Shown: positions 5,937 through 13,157 of the stretch, one piece after another
Layout of the letters: each line of letters opens with the position of its first letter
Numbering within the stretch: position 1 is the first letter of the stretch
Origin: Baffinella frigidus
Taxonomy: Eukaryota > Cryptophyceae > Cryptomonadales > Baffinellaceae
Assembly: GCA_026770585.1 (NCBI GenBank)
Contig: MU646772.1
Location: 196,295-210,546 of the forward strand
Direction of reading: 5' to 3'
DNA length: 14,252 nt
The notes under the pieces: model-generated
What the model saw: only the letters and a program-made list of their open reading frames with translations
Databases searched by the model: none
What the model was told of the DNA's origin: nothing
Translations under genes and position numbers: made by a program

Positions 5937-6599
5937 ATGGTTCATAGCCCCCACAACAACACTGACTCCTTCGGGCGCGCTTGCACCCCACCACCGCGCT
6001 CGGCGGGTTGCGCAGCGGCGTTCCTCCCGTTCATGCGCCTCAAGACCAGGTGCACCACAATCTCTGAACTAACCCCTGCACCCTGCACCTCAAGCCCTGA
6101 ACCCTTATCTTTGACCCCCGACCCCTGACCCCTGAGCCACCTGAACCCTAAAACCAGCACCTGGAGTGAATTCAAGAAGTGGTTCAAAACCCGCAAGGAG
6201 GAGAAGACCGTCGCAGGACGTGCTCCCTTCCTCCACAAGATCGGCAGCAGCGCCCAGGTCCAGCAGGCTGTCCAGCTGCCGTTGCTGGACGCACATGAGG
6301 CGTGGGGCGAACTGGCCTGGCGCTTCCACAACGCGCACGTCCCAGCCACCCGCACGATGAGCCAAACTCGGGGGCTCTGCGAGACAAACGGCGCGGGCTC
6401 GCGCCCAGCAACGGGAAAGCGGGTATCTTCGATGAGAGCTTGGATGGCGAGCGTGTATATAAAGAATGGAACTGACATGAAATTGGCTCTGTGTTCGCAG
6501 GTTACATCGGTCTCTCGTGCGTGGGCTGTCATTTCCACCTCTCACTGCAACAAAACAGGATTGCAAGTTCCGGCCGTCCATCTGAGCTTGTGGGTGTGA
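5937..6599 (+). CDS. Predicted spliced gene, unknown function
   Basis: Model: exon 1 is 5937-6049, intron 1 is 6050-6157, and exon 2 runs from 6158 to the stop at 6597-6599, giving about 184 residues. The start sits in GGCACCATGG, a very good eukaryotic initiation context. Splicing CCAG/GTGCACC to AACCAG/CACC restores frame in phase 2. Exon 2 opens with a strongly coding-like, GC3-rich stretch (TWSEFKKWFKTRKEEKTVAG, then RAPFLHKIGSSAQVQQAVQL and HEAWGELAWRFHNAHV). An optional in-frame 78-bp intron (6423-6500: donor GTATCT, a CTGAC branch-like word, acceptor TTCGCAG) would shorten the product to about 158 residues. The part after 6430 is less convincing. No domain is recognised. Confidence is moderate that 6158-6420 is real coding sequence and lower for the full model. 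Confidence 0.42.
6050..6157 (+). other. Predicted intron made of C-rich telomere-like heptamers
   Basis: The interval has GT...AG ends, and from about 6066 on it is largely degenerate CCCTGAA/CCCCTGA units. Their reverse complements (TTCAGGG, TCAGGGG) are the variants common in the array at 7297-9610. The C-rich tract would act as the pyrimidine tract of the acceptor. Alternatively, the telomere-like tract simply truncates an older exon. Confidence 0.4.
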
Positions 6600-6868
6600 A
6601 AGAAGGCTCGTTTCTCGCGTCGAGGTTGGAATGTCCAGCTAGGCAGGGAAGCGGACGCAGAGCTCACACCGGAGATCTGCTCTCGTGCGCCAGAGGGTGT
6701 TGTTGAAAGAGATGGGGGTGCTGGCTGACCTTCAGCTAGGTTTGGCTTCTGAAAAGCAGGGCACACGGTGTGGTGCACGGCGGGCCCGCACAGTGTGGTG
6801 CGGGGCCTGGACGCGCGTGCGGCAAGCATGGCATCGCCCAGAAACCTCCCTTGCAGATTCCCAAGGGT
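6600..6868. other. Region without a supported gene
   Basis: Several overlapping open frames (to 6706 and 6957 on plus, 6542-6829 on minus) cross here, and none has clear coding character. A possible splice acceptor (CCTCCCTTGCAG/ATTCCC) at 6845-6856 suggests that a downstream exon of the 5937 gene cannot be excluded. Confidence 0.4.
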
Positions 6869-6962
6869 ATCACTTAAGTGGCGAGGGGGTCCCCCCAGAG
6901 GTCCTAGGCAGGTCCTGGGGCCCTACGGTAGGATACATACGCCCACTCGACACTTGAGGGAT
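6869..6962. mobile_element. Palindromic-element relative, type D ends
   Basis: 94 bp. The ends ATCACTTAAGTGGCGAGGGG and, from the right in reverse complement, ATCCCTCAAGTGTCGAGTGG match at 16 of 20 positions. The interior carries GGTCCTAGG and GGGGCCCTACGGTAGGA, the core of the A-type elements. The core is shared but the termini are unrelated to TACAGGGG. Confidence 0.6.
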
Positions 6963-7046
6963 GAATTTTCCTGTACTCGGACATGCTCCGCAAGTCCGTC
7001 TCGGGGATAGTGGCACAGCCTCCGGTCGCAGTGTGAGAAAGCGATG

Positions 7047-7251
7047 TTATCTCAGAAAAGGAGTTCTCAAACTCGTTTTCTTAAATCAGTTCCTTTAGGT
7101 CCTTCAGGTTTTAAATGCTCCCAACATATGCCAACGACACGCCCTTCCGTAGAAAGGACTGCAGAGAAAGTATTTTCCCCTTCAAATATGTCAACTTATT
7201 CACGGGAATTGACTTAAGAAAATGAGTTTTAGAACTCCTTTTCTGAGATAA
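7047..7251. mobile_element. Fold-back element, 47-bp terminal inverted repeats, 4-bp target duplication
   Basis: The left arm 7047-7093 starts TTATCTCAGAAAAGGAGTTC. The right arm 7205-7251 is its reverse complement with about five mismatches. GATG immediately flanks both ends (7043-7046 and 7252-7255), a candidate target-site duplication. The 111-bp interior is largely a diverged reverse R2 copy. A partial third end (TTATCTCAGA) follows at 7262. No coding capacity. Confidence 0.75.
7091..7167 (-). repeat. R2 dispersed repeat, diverged reverse copy inside the fold-back element
   Basis: Shows CCTTTAGGTCCTTCAGGTT, GCTCCCAACATATGCCAACG and GTAGAAAGGACTGCAG, the reverse R2 order with many substitutions. 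It is the most diverged R2 copy in the window. Confidence 0.6.
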
Positions 7252-7296
7252 GATGTACATTTTATCTCAGATCCCGTTTGCTCTTTCCGTACGGGC

Positions 7297-8035
7297 AGGG
7301 TTCAGGGTTTAGGGTTTAGGGTTTAGGGTTTAGGGTTTAGGGTTTAGGGTTTAGGGTTTAGGGTTTAGGGTTCAGCGTTTAGCGTTTAGCGTTTAGCGTT
7401 TAGAGTCTAGGGTCCAGGGTCTAGGGTTTATCCAGGGTCTAGGGTTTAAGGTTTAGGGTTTAAGGTTCAGGGTTCAGGGTTTAGGGTTTAGGGTTTAGGG
7501 TTTAGGGTTGAAGGTTGAGGGCAGGCGAGTCGAACGCCTCGGTGAAGACTGTGCTGCCAGGAGGGAGAGAGACCTTCATTAATATCAACAAGGGCGCCAT
7601 GTATGCGCCCCCAAATCGTCCAGAGTATTTCCCTTAAGGTTCCATTGACTCGCCAAGTTTCTTTGTCCCAAAGAGGCTTTGTCTGAGCAGGGGCGCCGAG
7701 AGGATACTTTCAGCCCCCCCGATTGTACAAGGATGGGGGTTCAGGTTTCAGAGTTCAGAGTTTACGTTTTGAGAGTTGAGGGTTTATGGTTAAGGATAGA
7801 GGAATTAAGGTTTAGCGTTTACGGTTTAGGGTGTCGGATTTCTAATTAAGGGTTGAGTGTTGAGGGTTGAGGGTTGAGGGTTTAAAGTTTGGGGTTGGGG
7901 GTTTAGGGTTCAGAGTTTAGGGTTTAGGGTTTGGTGTTCAGGGTTTAGTGTTTAGGATTCAGGCTTCAGGCTTCAGGGGTTAGGGGTTAGTGTTTAAGGT
8001 TTAGGGTTTAGGGTTTAGGGTTGAAGGTTGAAGGT

Positions 8036-8074
<39 letters not shown>

Positions 8075-8470
8075 GGTTGGGGGTTTGGGGTTGGGGGTTC
8101 AGGGTTTAGAGCTTAGGGTTTAGTGTGAGGGTTTAGGGTTAAGTGTTTAGGATTTAGGGTTAAGGGTTTAGGAGTTAGGGGTTAAGGTTTAAGGTCTAGG
8201 GTTGAGGGTTGAGGGTTGAGGGTTGAGGGGTCAGGGTTCAGTGTTCAGGTTGTAGGGTTCAGGGTTTAGGGTTCAGTGGTTAGGGTTTCGGGTTTAGGAT
8301 TTAGGTTTCATGGTGTAGGATTTAGGGTTCAGGGTTTAAGTTTTAGGGTGTAGAATACAGGTTTTAGGGTTTAGGGTTTACGGTTTACGGTTTACGGTTT
8401 GGGGGTTAGGGTTCAGGGTTCGAGATTTAGGGTTTAGGGTCTAGTTGTTTAGGATTCAGGGTTTAGTGTA
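7297..8470 (+). repeat. Long degenerate telomere-like array, TTTAGGG heptamer, part 1
   Basis: Begins with about nine near-perfect TTTAGGG units (7307-7371), then decays into TTCAGGG, TTGAGGG, TTTAGCG, TTTACGG and TTTAGTG variants. Some variants form uniform blocks: TTTAGCG-like at 7371-7398, TTGAGGG six times at 8035-8076, TTTACGG three times at 8377-8397. The G-rich strand is on plus, the orientation of a right chromosome end. A non-telomeric island interrupts it at 7520-7740. Confidence 0.95.
7520..7740. other. Non-telomeric island inside the TTTAGGG array
   Basis: About 220 bases of unrelated sequence. It includes a hairpin (GGGCGC 7592-7597 with GCGCCC 7605-7610). No ORF, RNA gene or known repeat is recognised. 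Confidence 0.75.
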
Positions 8471-8719
8471 TGTGTCCTCTAAATTCTGAATTCGCAATTT
8501 AAAGTGGACCTCAAACGTTTCAGAGCTCGAATTTGGTGAAACATAAAAATGTCGCGATTTGATTGAAACGTCGGGATTTTGATTGAATCTTGGTTGAGCT
8601 TCCCCAACGAAATTGAAAAATAATACACGATTCACTTTACAACTTTAAAAGAGTCGCGGTCATAAACCTATTTCACGGCTGTATCGTTGCTGCGTATTTT
8701 GTTGAAACATAAAATCGTC
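8471..8719. other. AT-rich island inside the TTTAGGG array
   Basis: About 250 bases of AT-rich sequence with no coding frame. It contains an internal direct repeat: GGTGAAACATAAAAATGTCG near 8536 and GTTGAAACATAAAATCGTC near 8701. It could be an inserted element or a remnant of pre-array DNA. Confidence 0.7.
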
Positions 8720-9610
8720 CCGTAGGGTATAAGGATTAGGGATTAGAGATGAAGATGCAAAGTTTAAGTTTCAAGGTTCAGTATTCAGGGTTGAGGGTTT
8801 AGGGTTGAGGGTTGAGGGTTGAGGGTTTAGGGTTTGGGGTTTGGGGTTTGTGGTTTAGGGTTTGGGGTTTAGGGTTGAGGGTTTAGGGTTTAGGGTTTAG
8901 GGTTTAGAGTCCCTACACGGGTTTAGGGTTTGGGGTGTAGGGTTCAGGGTTCAGGGATTAGGTTTAGAGTTCAAAAAACAAGATGTAGAGTGTAGGGTTT
9001 AGGGTTTGGGGTTTAGGGTTTGGGGTTGAGGGTTTTGAGTTTAGGGTTCAGAGTTTAAAGTTTAGGGCTTAGGGTTTAGGGTATGAGGTTGAGTGTTTAG
9101 AGTTTGAAGTGCAGGGTGTAGGGTGCAGGTTGCAGAGTGCAGGGTTTAGGGTTCAGGGTGTAGGGTTTAGGGTTTAGGGTTCAGGTTTTGAGGTTTGGGT
9201 TTAAGGTTGAGGGTTTAAGGTTCAGGGTTTTGGTTTTAGGATTTATGGGTCAGGGTTTAGGGTTTAGGGTTCAGGGTTTGGGGTTGAGGATTTTGGGTTT
9301 AGGGTTCAGAGTTTAAAGTTTAGGGTTTAGGGTTTAGGGTTTGAGGTTGAGTGTTTAGAGTTTAGAGTGTAGGGTGTAGGGTGCAGGGTGCATAGTGCAG
9401 GGTTTAGGGTTCAGGGTTTGAGGTTTAGGGTTTAGGGTTTAGGGTTTAGGGTTCAGGGTTCAGGGTTTTGGGTTCAGGATTTAGGGTTAGGGGTTTAGGG
9501 TTTAGGGTTTAGGGTTTGGGGTTTAGGCTTCAGGCTTTTGGCTTTAGGCTTTAGTGTCTAGGGTTTAGGGTTGAGATTCATTTTTTAGGGTTTGGGGTTT
9601 AGGGTTAAGG
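8720..9610 (+). repeat. Degenerate TTTAGGG telomere-like array, part 2
   Basis: Continues in the same orientation as part 1, with variants TTTGGGG, TTGAGGG, TTCAGGG and GTGCAGG. It contains a longer-range duplication described separately. It ends at about 9610, next to a possible coding fragment. Confidence 0.93.
9017..9450 (+). repeat. Higher-order duplication within the telomere-like array
   Basis: 9017-9193 and 9274-9450 align well with an offset of about 258 bases. They share non-heptamer details in the same order: TTCAGAGTTTAAAGTTTAGG, GAGGTTGAGTGTTTAGAGTT, and a run of GTGCAGG/GTGTAGG units. Confidence 0.8.
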
Positions 9611-9870
9611 TTGAGGGCGAGGTGCATTCTCCGACGGAGGAGGTTTTCCTGGAGCGAACAAAACTTACAGGGGAAAGGGGATTCAAACACCAAGGGCGCG
9701 AGGCTGGTCCGCTAAATCATCTCGATGATGAAGTGGATCCGGACCAGTTGGTCGTCAAAGAACTCACTTCTCTGACGGGATTAGTTACAGCCCCGGATAA
9801 TCCTAATGTCTACACAAATGACTTGTGGTCTCTCCCGAGGACCGTCCCGAGACGCTTTTCACATGTATAA
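9592..9870 (+). CDS. Possible coding fragment abutting the telomere-like array
   Basis: The frame is open from inside the array to a TAA at 9868-9870. From about 9619 the translation is mixed and acidic in a coding-like way (HLDDEVDPDQLVVKELTSL, then VTAPDNPNVYTNDLWSLP). There is no ATG, and the open frame starts only within repeats, so this would be a 3' exon or a gene fragment cut by the array. No family is recognised. Confidence 0.25.
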   Translation: MGFRVKVEGEVHSPTEEVFLERTKLTGERGFKHQGREAGPLNHLDDEVDPDQLVVKELTSLTGLVTAPDNPNVYTNDLWSLPRTVPRRFSHV

Positions 9871-9918
9871 ACGTGCTCGGTTCTCTCAACGTCACCGCTG
9901 TTGGATTCTGCCTGAGTC

Positions 9919-10014
9919 TTTTAGGTCCTTTATCGAGCTCCCAACATAGGCAGACACCGGAAATTGTTCTGTAGAAAGGCCATGCTTCTTTTCGGATCAC
10001 ATCAAGCCCCCCTG
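9919..10014 (-). repeat. R2 dispersed repeat, reverse copy
   Basis: Contains TTTTAGGTCCTT, CGAGCTCCCAACATAGGC, AGACACCGGAA, GTAGAAAGGCCATGCTTC and CGGATCACATCAAGCCCC, the reverse R2 order. The GAAGAACC block is shortened. Confidence 0.88.
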
Positions 10015-10084
10015 TACATACTTGACTGGACGAGTTTGAAATTTTGGAGGTATTGCGACCTGCTGACTGCCTACTAATAAGGGA

Positions 10085-10190
10085 CCTTCTCTATCAGGAT
10101 GTAGGGTTTAGGGTGTAGGGATTGGGATGTAGGGTTTGTCATTTAAGGTTTAGGGTTCAGGGGTTGGGTTCAGGATTTTAGGGTTGATGG
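10085..10190 (+). repeat. Small detached telomere-like patch
   Basis: Degenerate units such as GTAGGGTTTAGGGTGTAGGG and AAGGTTTAGGGTTCAGGGG occur about 480 bases beyond the end of the main array, in the same orientation. Confidence 0.75.
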
Positions 10191-10198
10191 ACAAATAA

Positions 10199-10275
10199 TG
10201 GAAGAGAGAGAGGGAGGAAGAGAGAGTTAGAGGCAGAGGAAAGAGAGGAAGAGAGCGATAGAGGAAGAGAGGAGA
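10199..10275. repeat. GA-rich low-complexity tract
   Basis: A purine-rich plus strand of AGAGAGGAAG-type units, similar in composition to the tract at 1-110 and followed by a short TG run. Confidence 0.9.
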
Positions 10276-10329
10276 TGTGTGTGCGTGTCCCAGGACTTTG
10301 TGATTTTATGGGTATCATACGGTGGACTA

Positions 10330-10345
10330 CGAGGTAACCCCTGTA
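10330..10345. mobile_element. Solo terminal repeat of a palindromic element
   Basis: CGAGGTAACCCCTGTA matches the right terminus of the TACAGGGG elements. No matching left end or core is seen nearby, so it may be a deletion remnant or chance similarity. Confidence 0.4.
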
Positions 10346-10502
10346 CGCCACGGCGACGCTGAAGACCGATGCGAAGAAGACTGTTGTTGGTGGTGGGAGG
10401 GATCAGCTGCAGGGTTGCAGTGGTACCATGTCAAGCTACTGTCAGGGGCTGCATGCCCAACAGAGCTTGAGCCTGGCCTCCTCTCACTGTAGCTCGGCTT
10501 GA

Positions 10503-10691
10503 CGATGTCAAGAAGCGTCAGGAACGCTCAGAGCTCAGCTGAGAAAGGCAGAGGACTCCACAGAGGAGGAAGATCTAGAGAAGCAGCGACGAAAGGAGAA
10601 GCAGTTCAGCGGATCAGGCCCCAACGACCAGCAGTCAAGAGGGTTGCATTGTACTTGCAGAAACATGACGGGAATTCTACCCCGGAAATAG
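10503..10691 (+). pseudogene. Possible coding fragment with charged coiled-coil-like segment
   Basis: The frame from 10503 to the TAG at 10689-10691 encodes LRAQLRKAEDSTEEEDLEKQ followed by RRKEKQFSGSGPNDQQ, highly charged and heptad-like. It has no ATG. The neighbouring frame just upstream (ARLDDVKKRQERSEL, ending in TGA near 10542) is also coding-like, which suggests a frameshift between the two. A good splice acceptor (CTCCTCTCACTGTAG) lies at 10479-10493. It may be an exon or a decayed gene. Confidence 0.25.
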
Positions 10692-10759
10692 ATGCGGAAA
10701 TCCTCAGGTTGTGAGTACTCCAGCACCAAACGAGACCACCTCCTTGACATCCTTCATTT

Positions 10760-10774
10760 CGAGTAACCCCTGTA
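10760..10774. mobile_element. Solo terminal repeat of a palindromic element
   Basis: CGAGTAACCCCTGTA matches the type C right terminus closely. The following CGGTGAAGCTG weakly resembles the sequence after the solo end at 10330-10345 (CGGCGACGCTG), so the two sites may be a diverged duplication. Confidence 0.4.
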
Positions 10775-10858
10775 CTGCTGCGGTGAAGCTGGCTGCTCAT
10801 CAATCTATGTTGCACTCCCATGAGCAGAACCCAAACTCAGGCGAGGGCGACGAGCAGA

Positions 10859-10924
10859 GCTTGATGTGATCCGAAAGGATGCATGCCTTTTCGTCGGAAC
10901 GAAGAACCTCAAGGACCTAAAGGA
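10859..10924 (+). repeat. R2 dispersed repeat, internally deleted copy
   Basis: GCTTGATGTGATCCGAAAGG and GCATGCCTTTTC pass directly to GAAGAACCTCAAGGACCTAA. About 30 bases normally between them (GTTCCGGTGTCCGCC to GGGAGCTC) are missing. Confidence 0.85.
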
Positions 10925-10925
10925 G

Positions 10926-11064
10926 TAGAGCGTCGACTCACTCGAAGCCTTCTATTCATCTTTACGACACGAATTGCTTCTATCTTGACTAATCTTTGCG
11001 TTCGTATCCACCGTGACAGGTCACGTCCAACGTTACACGACGCGCCAGCTTCCGCACGTCGTTT
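10926..11064. other. Unique sequence, no feature seen
   Basis: A 62-codon plus-strand ORF passes through from the R2 copy, without coding-like character. Nothing else is recognised. Confidence 0.5.
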
Positions 11065-11120
11065 GAGTTAAGGCCTTTCTCTCAGGAAAGGCCTTAACTC
11101 TTACGGAAAGGCCTTAACTC
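11065..11120. repeat. Perfect 15-bp palindrome plus an extra arm
   Basis: GAGTTAAGGCCTTTC (11065-11079) is exactly reverse-complementary to 11086-11100 across a 6-base loop. The right arm is repeated directly as GGAAAGGCCTTAACTC at 11105-11120, giving arm order forward, reverse, reverse. Confidence 0.9.
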
Positions 11121-11187
11121 AGAAACGAGATCCCGTCAGATCCCGAAGTGAGACCAGATTTGGGGATTTCGACATACGTACCGGTAC

Positions 11188-11253
11188 AAGATTTAAGACA
11201 GGCATCTGTCTTAAGATTTAAAACAGGCATGTCTTAAGATTTAAGACAGGCAT
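11188..11253. repeat. Tandem palindromic repeat, 25/23-bp units
   Basis: AAGATTTA starts units at 11188, 11213 and 11236. The first unit contains TTAAGACAG (11193-11201) and CTGTCTTAA (11206-11214), a perfect 9-bp hairpin with loop GCAT. The later units carry the same word with small deletions. Confidence 0.85.
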
Positions 11254-11293
11254 CTACTAGTAACGCGGTGATACAAGTACCGATACGAAGGGG

Positions 11294-11453
11294 GTCGGGA
11301 TTTTCGGGCGCTGAGAGCCTGAGTTTCCGTTACCTTATCCGTACAAGCTCGTAGGAACCCCCTGATGTCCCTAAGGTTTACCTACCGTAGGATCCTACGA
11401 GCCCGTAGGTCTTATCGCTTAGGGGTTATTCAAAATTTCCGACAGAAAATTGT
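11294..11453 (+). mobile_element. R3 inverted-repeat element, forward copy
   Basis: The order is TTCCGTTACCTTATCC, AGGAACCCCCTGATGTCCCT, TACCTACCGTAGGATCCTA and CTTATCGCTTAGGGGTTATT. An inner 10-bp inverted repeat pairs GCTCGTAGGA (11347-11356) with TCCTACGAGC (11393-11402). The outer ends GTCGGGATTTTC and GAAAATTTTC-like are weakly inverted. The inner CCTACCGTAGGATCCTA equals one half of the palindromic-element core. The boundaries are approximate. Confidence 0.6.
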
Positions 11454-11896
11454 CTAAATATTGACCACATTTGAGTCAAAGTGGAGAGGGGCAAAATTTG
11501 GATAGAAGGCTCTCTTTGATCAAATCCTGTTTCCCCACAGATCATTTTACCACATGTCAATGTCAGCATTCCGTGATACATGTACACCTGTAAAATTTTA
11601 TTAAACGCGTGTTTATTAAACAGTGTGATGAAAAGTCGCCCCTTTGACCACTTACCGGAAGCAGCGTGTACACGAACATGGGGAAAGACTCCCTTGGTAA
11701 GAAGCTTCGTATGTACATATCCTACCTGCCATTTTTAGTCTTGCACTACGTAGGACCTACATGTACTGGAGAGATAAACGCAATCCGAAAGAAAAAAGGG
11801 CGTTTCGTTGGGCTATGTATGTCGGACGAAACTAAAACCTCAAGGACCTAAACCTAAAGGACCTTGAGTAGGTGCAACCACACAGCGGGCTACGAG
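11454..11896. other. AT-rich sequence, no gene supported
   Basis: Only short ORFs without coding character are present. The word GATAGAAGGCTCT at 11502 also occurs at 1971. A short inverted repeat made of R2-tail words (CTCAAGG at 11839-11845 with CCTTGAG at 11862-11868) sits at the end of the interval. Confidence 0.5.
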
Positions 11897-12034
11897 TACG
11901 AAGGGATTTTTGGCCCAAATCGGGCCACCTTTCCGTTACCTTATCCCTAGGAACCCCCCTATGTCCCTACGGGTTGTTTACCGTAGGGTCCTAGGTTTCA
12001 TCGCTTAGAGTTTTTCAAAACCCCTTCGAAGTGC
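11897..12034 (+). mobile_element. R3 inverted-repeat element, second forward copy
   Basis: Shares TACGAAGGG, TTCCGTTACCTTATCC, TAGGAACCCCCCTATGTCCC, TACCGTAGGGTCCTAGG and TCATCGCTTAG with the copy at 11294-11453. Near the ends, CGAAGGGATTTTT and AAAACCCCTTCG are loosely inverted. The boundaries are approximate. Confidence 0.6.
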
Positions 12035-12144
12035 GCTGTGTGGCGCGACACTTCGGAACAGGTTTTTGTGTCTCTCCTTTTTCAGGTGCAGGCTTTCAAG
12101 CCTAAAGCCTAAATCCTAATAAAAAGCCTCAAGGTCAAAGCATA

Positions 12145-12279
12145 GCCGGTTTCTGCCGCGATCCTCTGTACAAGGGGGCCTGATGTGATCCGAAAGAAAG
12201 CATGGCCTTTCTACAGAACAACTTCCGGTGTCCGCCCATGTTGGGAGCTCGAAGAACCTAAAGGACGTAGAGGACCTAA
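12145..12279 (+). repeat. R2 dispersed repeat, near full length
   Basis: Contains all R2 blocks from GCCGGTTTCTGCCGCGATCC to GAAGAACCTAAAGGAC and AGAGGACCTAAG. It faces the reverse copy at 12350-12416, about 70 bases away, so the two can form a long hairpin. Confidence 0.9.
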
Positions 12280-12349
12280 GAAGTTTGGGGTAAGCGTTTC
12301 AGGGCGCTCATAGATGCGCCGATCGTCTCTTTTTGCACGAAACGTCTTT

Positions 12350-12416
12350 GAGGTCCTTGAGGTTCTTCGAGCTCCCAACATAGGCGGGCACCGGAACTTA
12401 TCCTGCAGAAAGGCCT
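12350..12416 (-). repeat. R2 dispersed repeat, reverse, truncated
   Basis: Contains GAGGTCCTTGAGGTTCTTCG, AGCTCCCAACATAGGCGGGC, ACCGGAACTTATCC and TGCAGAAAGGCC. It stops before the ATCACATCA block. Confidence 0.9.
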
Positions 12417-12459
12417 AGAGAAGTTGTGCAAGACTCCCGAACGAGGAGAGGGGTATTTT

Positions 12460-12499
12460 CCGGATCCCTCCTGGAGCGACCGGATTCCTCCTGGAGGAA
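12460..12499. repeat. 20-bp tandem repeat
   Basis: CCGGATCCCTCCTGGAGCGA is followed directly by CCGGATTCCTCCTGGAGGAA, with three differences. Confidence 0.9.
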
Positions 12500-12622
12500 C
12501 CGTCTATAATACTTAAAGGACGTGACTTGTGTAAAGTCACTCCGGCTATGCCTACGTGAGGTTTATCCCCAGAGCCCCTCCTTGAGGTCCTGATGTAGGA
12601 CTAGTGTCTGGGGAGGAATGCA

Positions 12623-12743
12623 TACAGGGGTACCTCGCTCATAAGAAAGCGCCTCCCCGTAGGACCCTACAGCAGGCCTATGCCTCGGGCCCTATGGGTG
12701 CCCTAGGTGGGTGGGCGTTTCTTATGAGCGAGAAACCCCTGTA
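12623..12743. mobile_element. Palindromic MITE-like element, type A ends
   Basis: 121 bp. The left end TACAGGGGTACCTCGCTCAT is intact. The right end has two substitutions near its terminus (GAGAAACCCCTGTA instead of GAGGTACCCCTGTA). The core is partly altered (CCCGTAGGACCCTACAGCAGG). The element remains almost wholly self-complementary. Confidence 0.9.
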
Positions 12744-13007
12744 GCGGCCGTGTTATGTCAACCGAAGTCTCACTCTGGACGCCACCCGAATATTCGTTTC
12801 TATTCCTTTCCATTCGTTTCTGTTCTGGAGTCCTTTTGAATTTCGTGGATGAGCACGATGCGGGAAATCGCTTATCCGACTTTTGAATTTTCTGGATTTC
12901 GTGCGAACTTCGGAGGGCAGTGTGGGATTTTTAGGGGCAAGTAAAAAACTCCGGGGTTAGTAATAGCTGAGTATCGTAAGATTTGGTAGGGTACCGCACA
13001 CGAAAAT
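12744..13007. other. Unique sequence, no gene supported
   Basis: Contains short pyrimidine-rich near-repeats (ATTCGTTTCTATTCC and ATTCGTTTCTGTTC) and two CTTTTGAATTT words. No ORF or RNA gene is recognised. Confidence 0.5.
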
Positions 13008-13116
13008 CCTTTAGGTCCTTTAGGTTCTTTTAACTCACGCCATAGGCGGACACTGGACCTTATCTGCAGAAAAGCAATGCTTTCTTTTGGATCACATCAG
13101 GCCCCCCGATGCAGGG
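13008..13116 (-). repeat. R2 dispersed repeat, reverse copy
   Basis: Contains CCTTTAGGTCCTTTAGGTTC, CATAGGCGGACACTGGACC, CTGCAGAAAAGCAATGC and TGGATCACATCAGGCCCCCC. It is head-to-head with the copy at 13158-13259, only about 40 bases away. Confidence 0.88.
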
Positions 13117-13157
13117 GATCAAAAATTCACATCCCCTCTGAGATGGTATCGTTTTCT

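Noticed and set aside
5942-6538. 198-codon minus-strand ORF
   Set aside because: It is antisense to the coding-like exon at 6158-6420, and its second half is a translation of telomere-like repeats (GQGSG, KDKGSG).
6845-6880. Third exon of the 5937 gene beginning after CCTCCCTTGCAG
   Set aside because: The acceptor looks good, but only a few codons follow before a stop and no matching donor could be fixed, so it was not included in the model.
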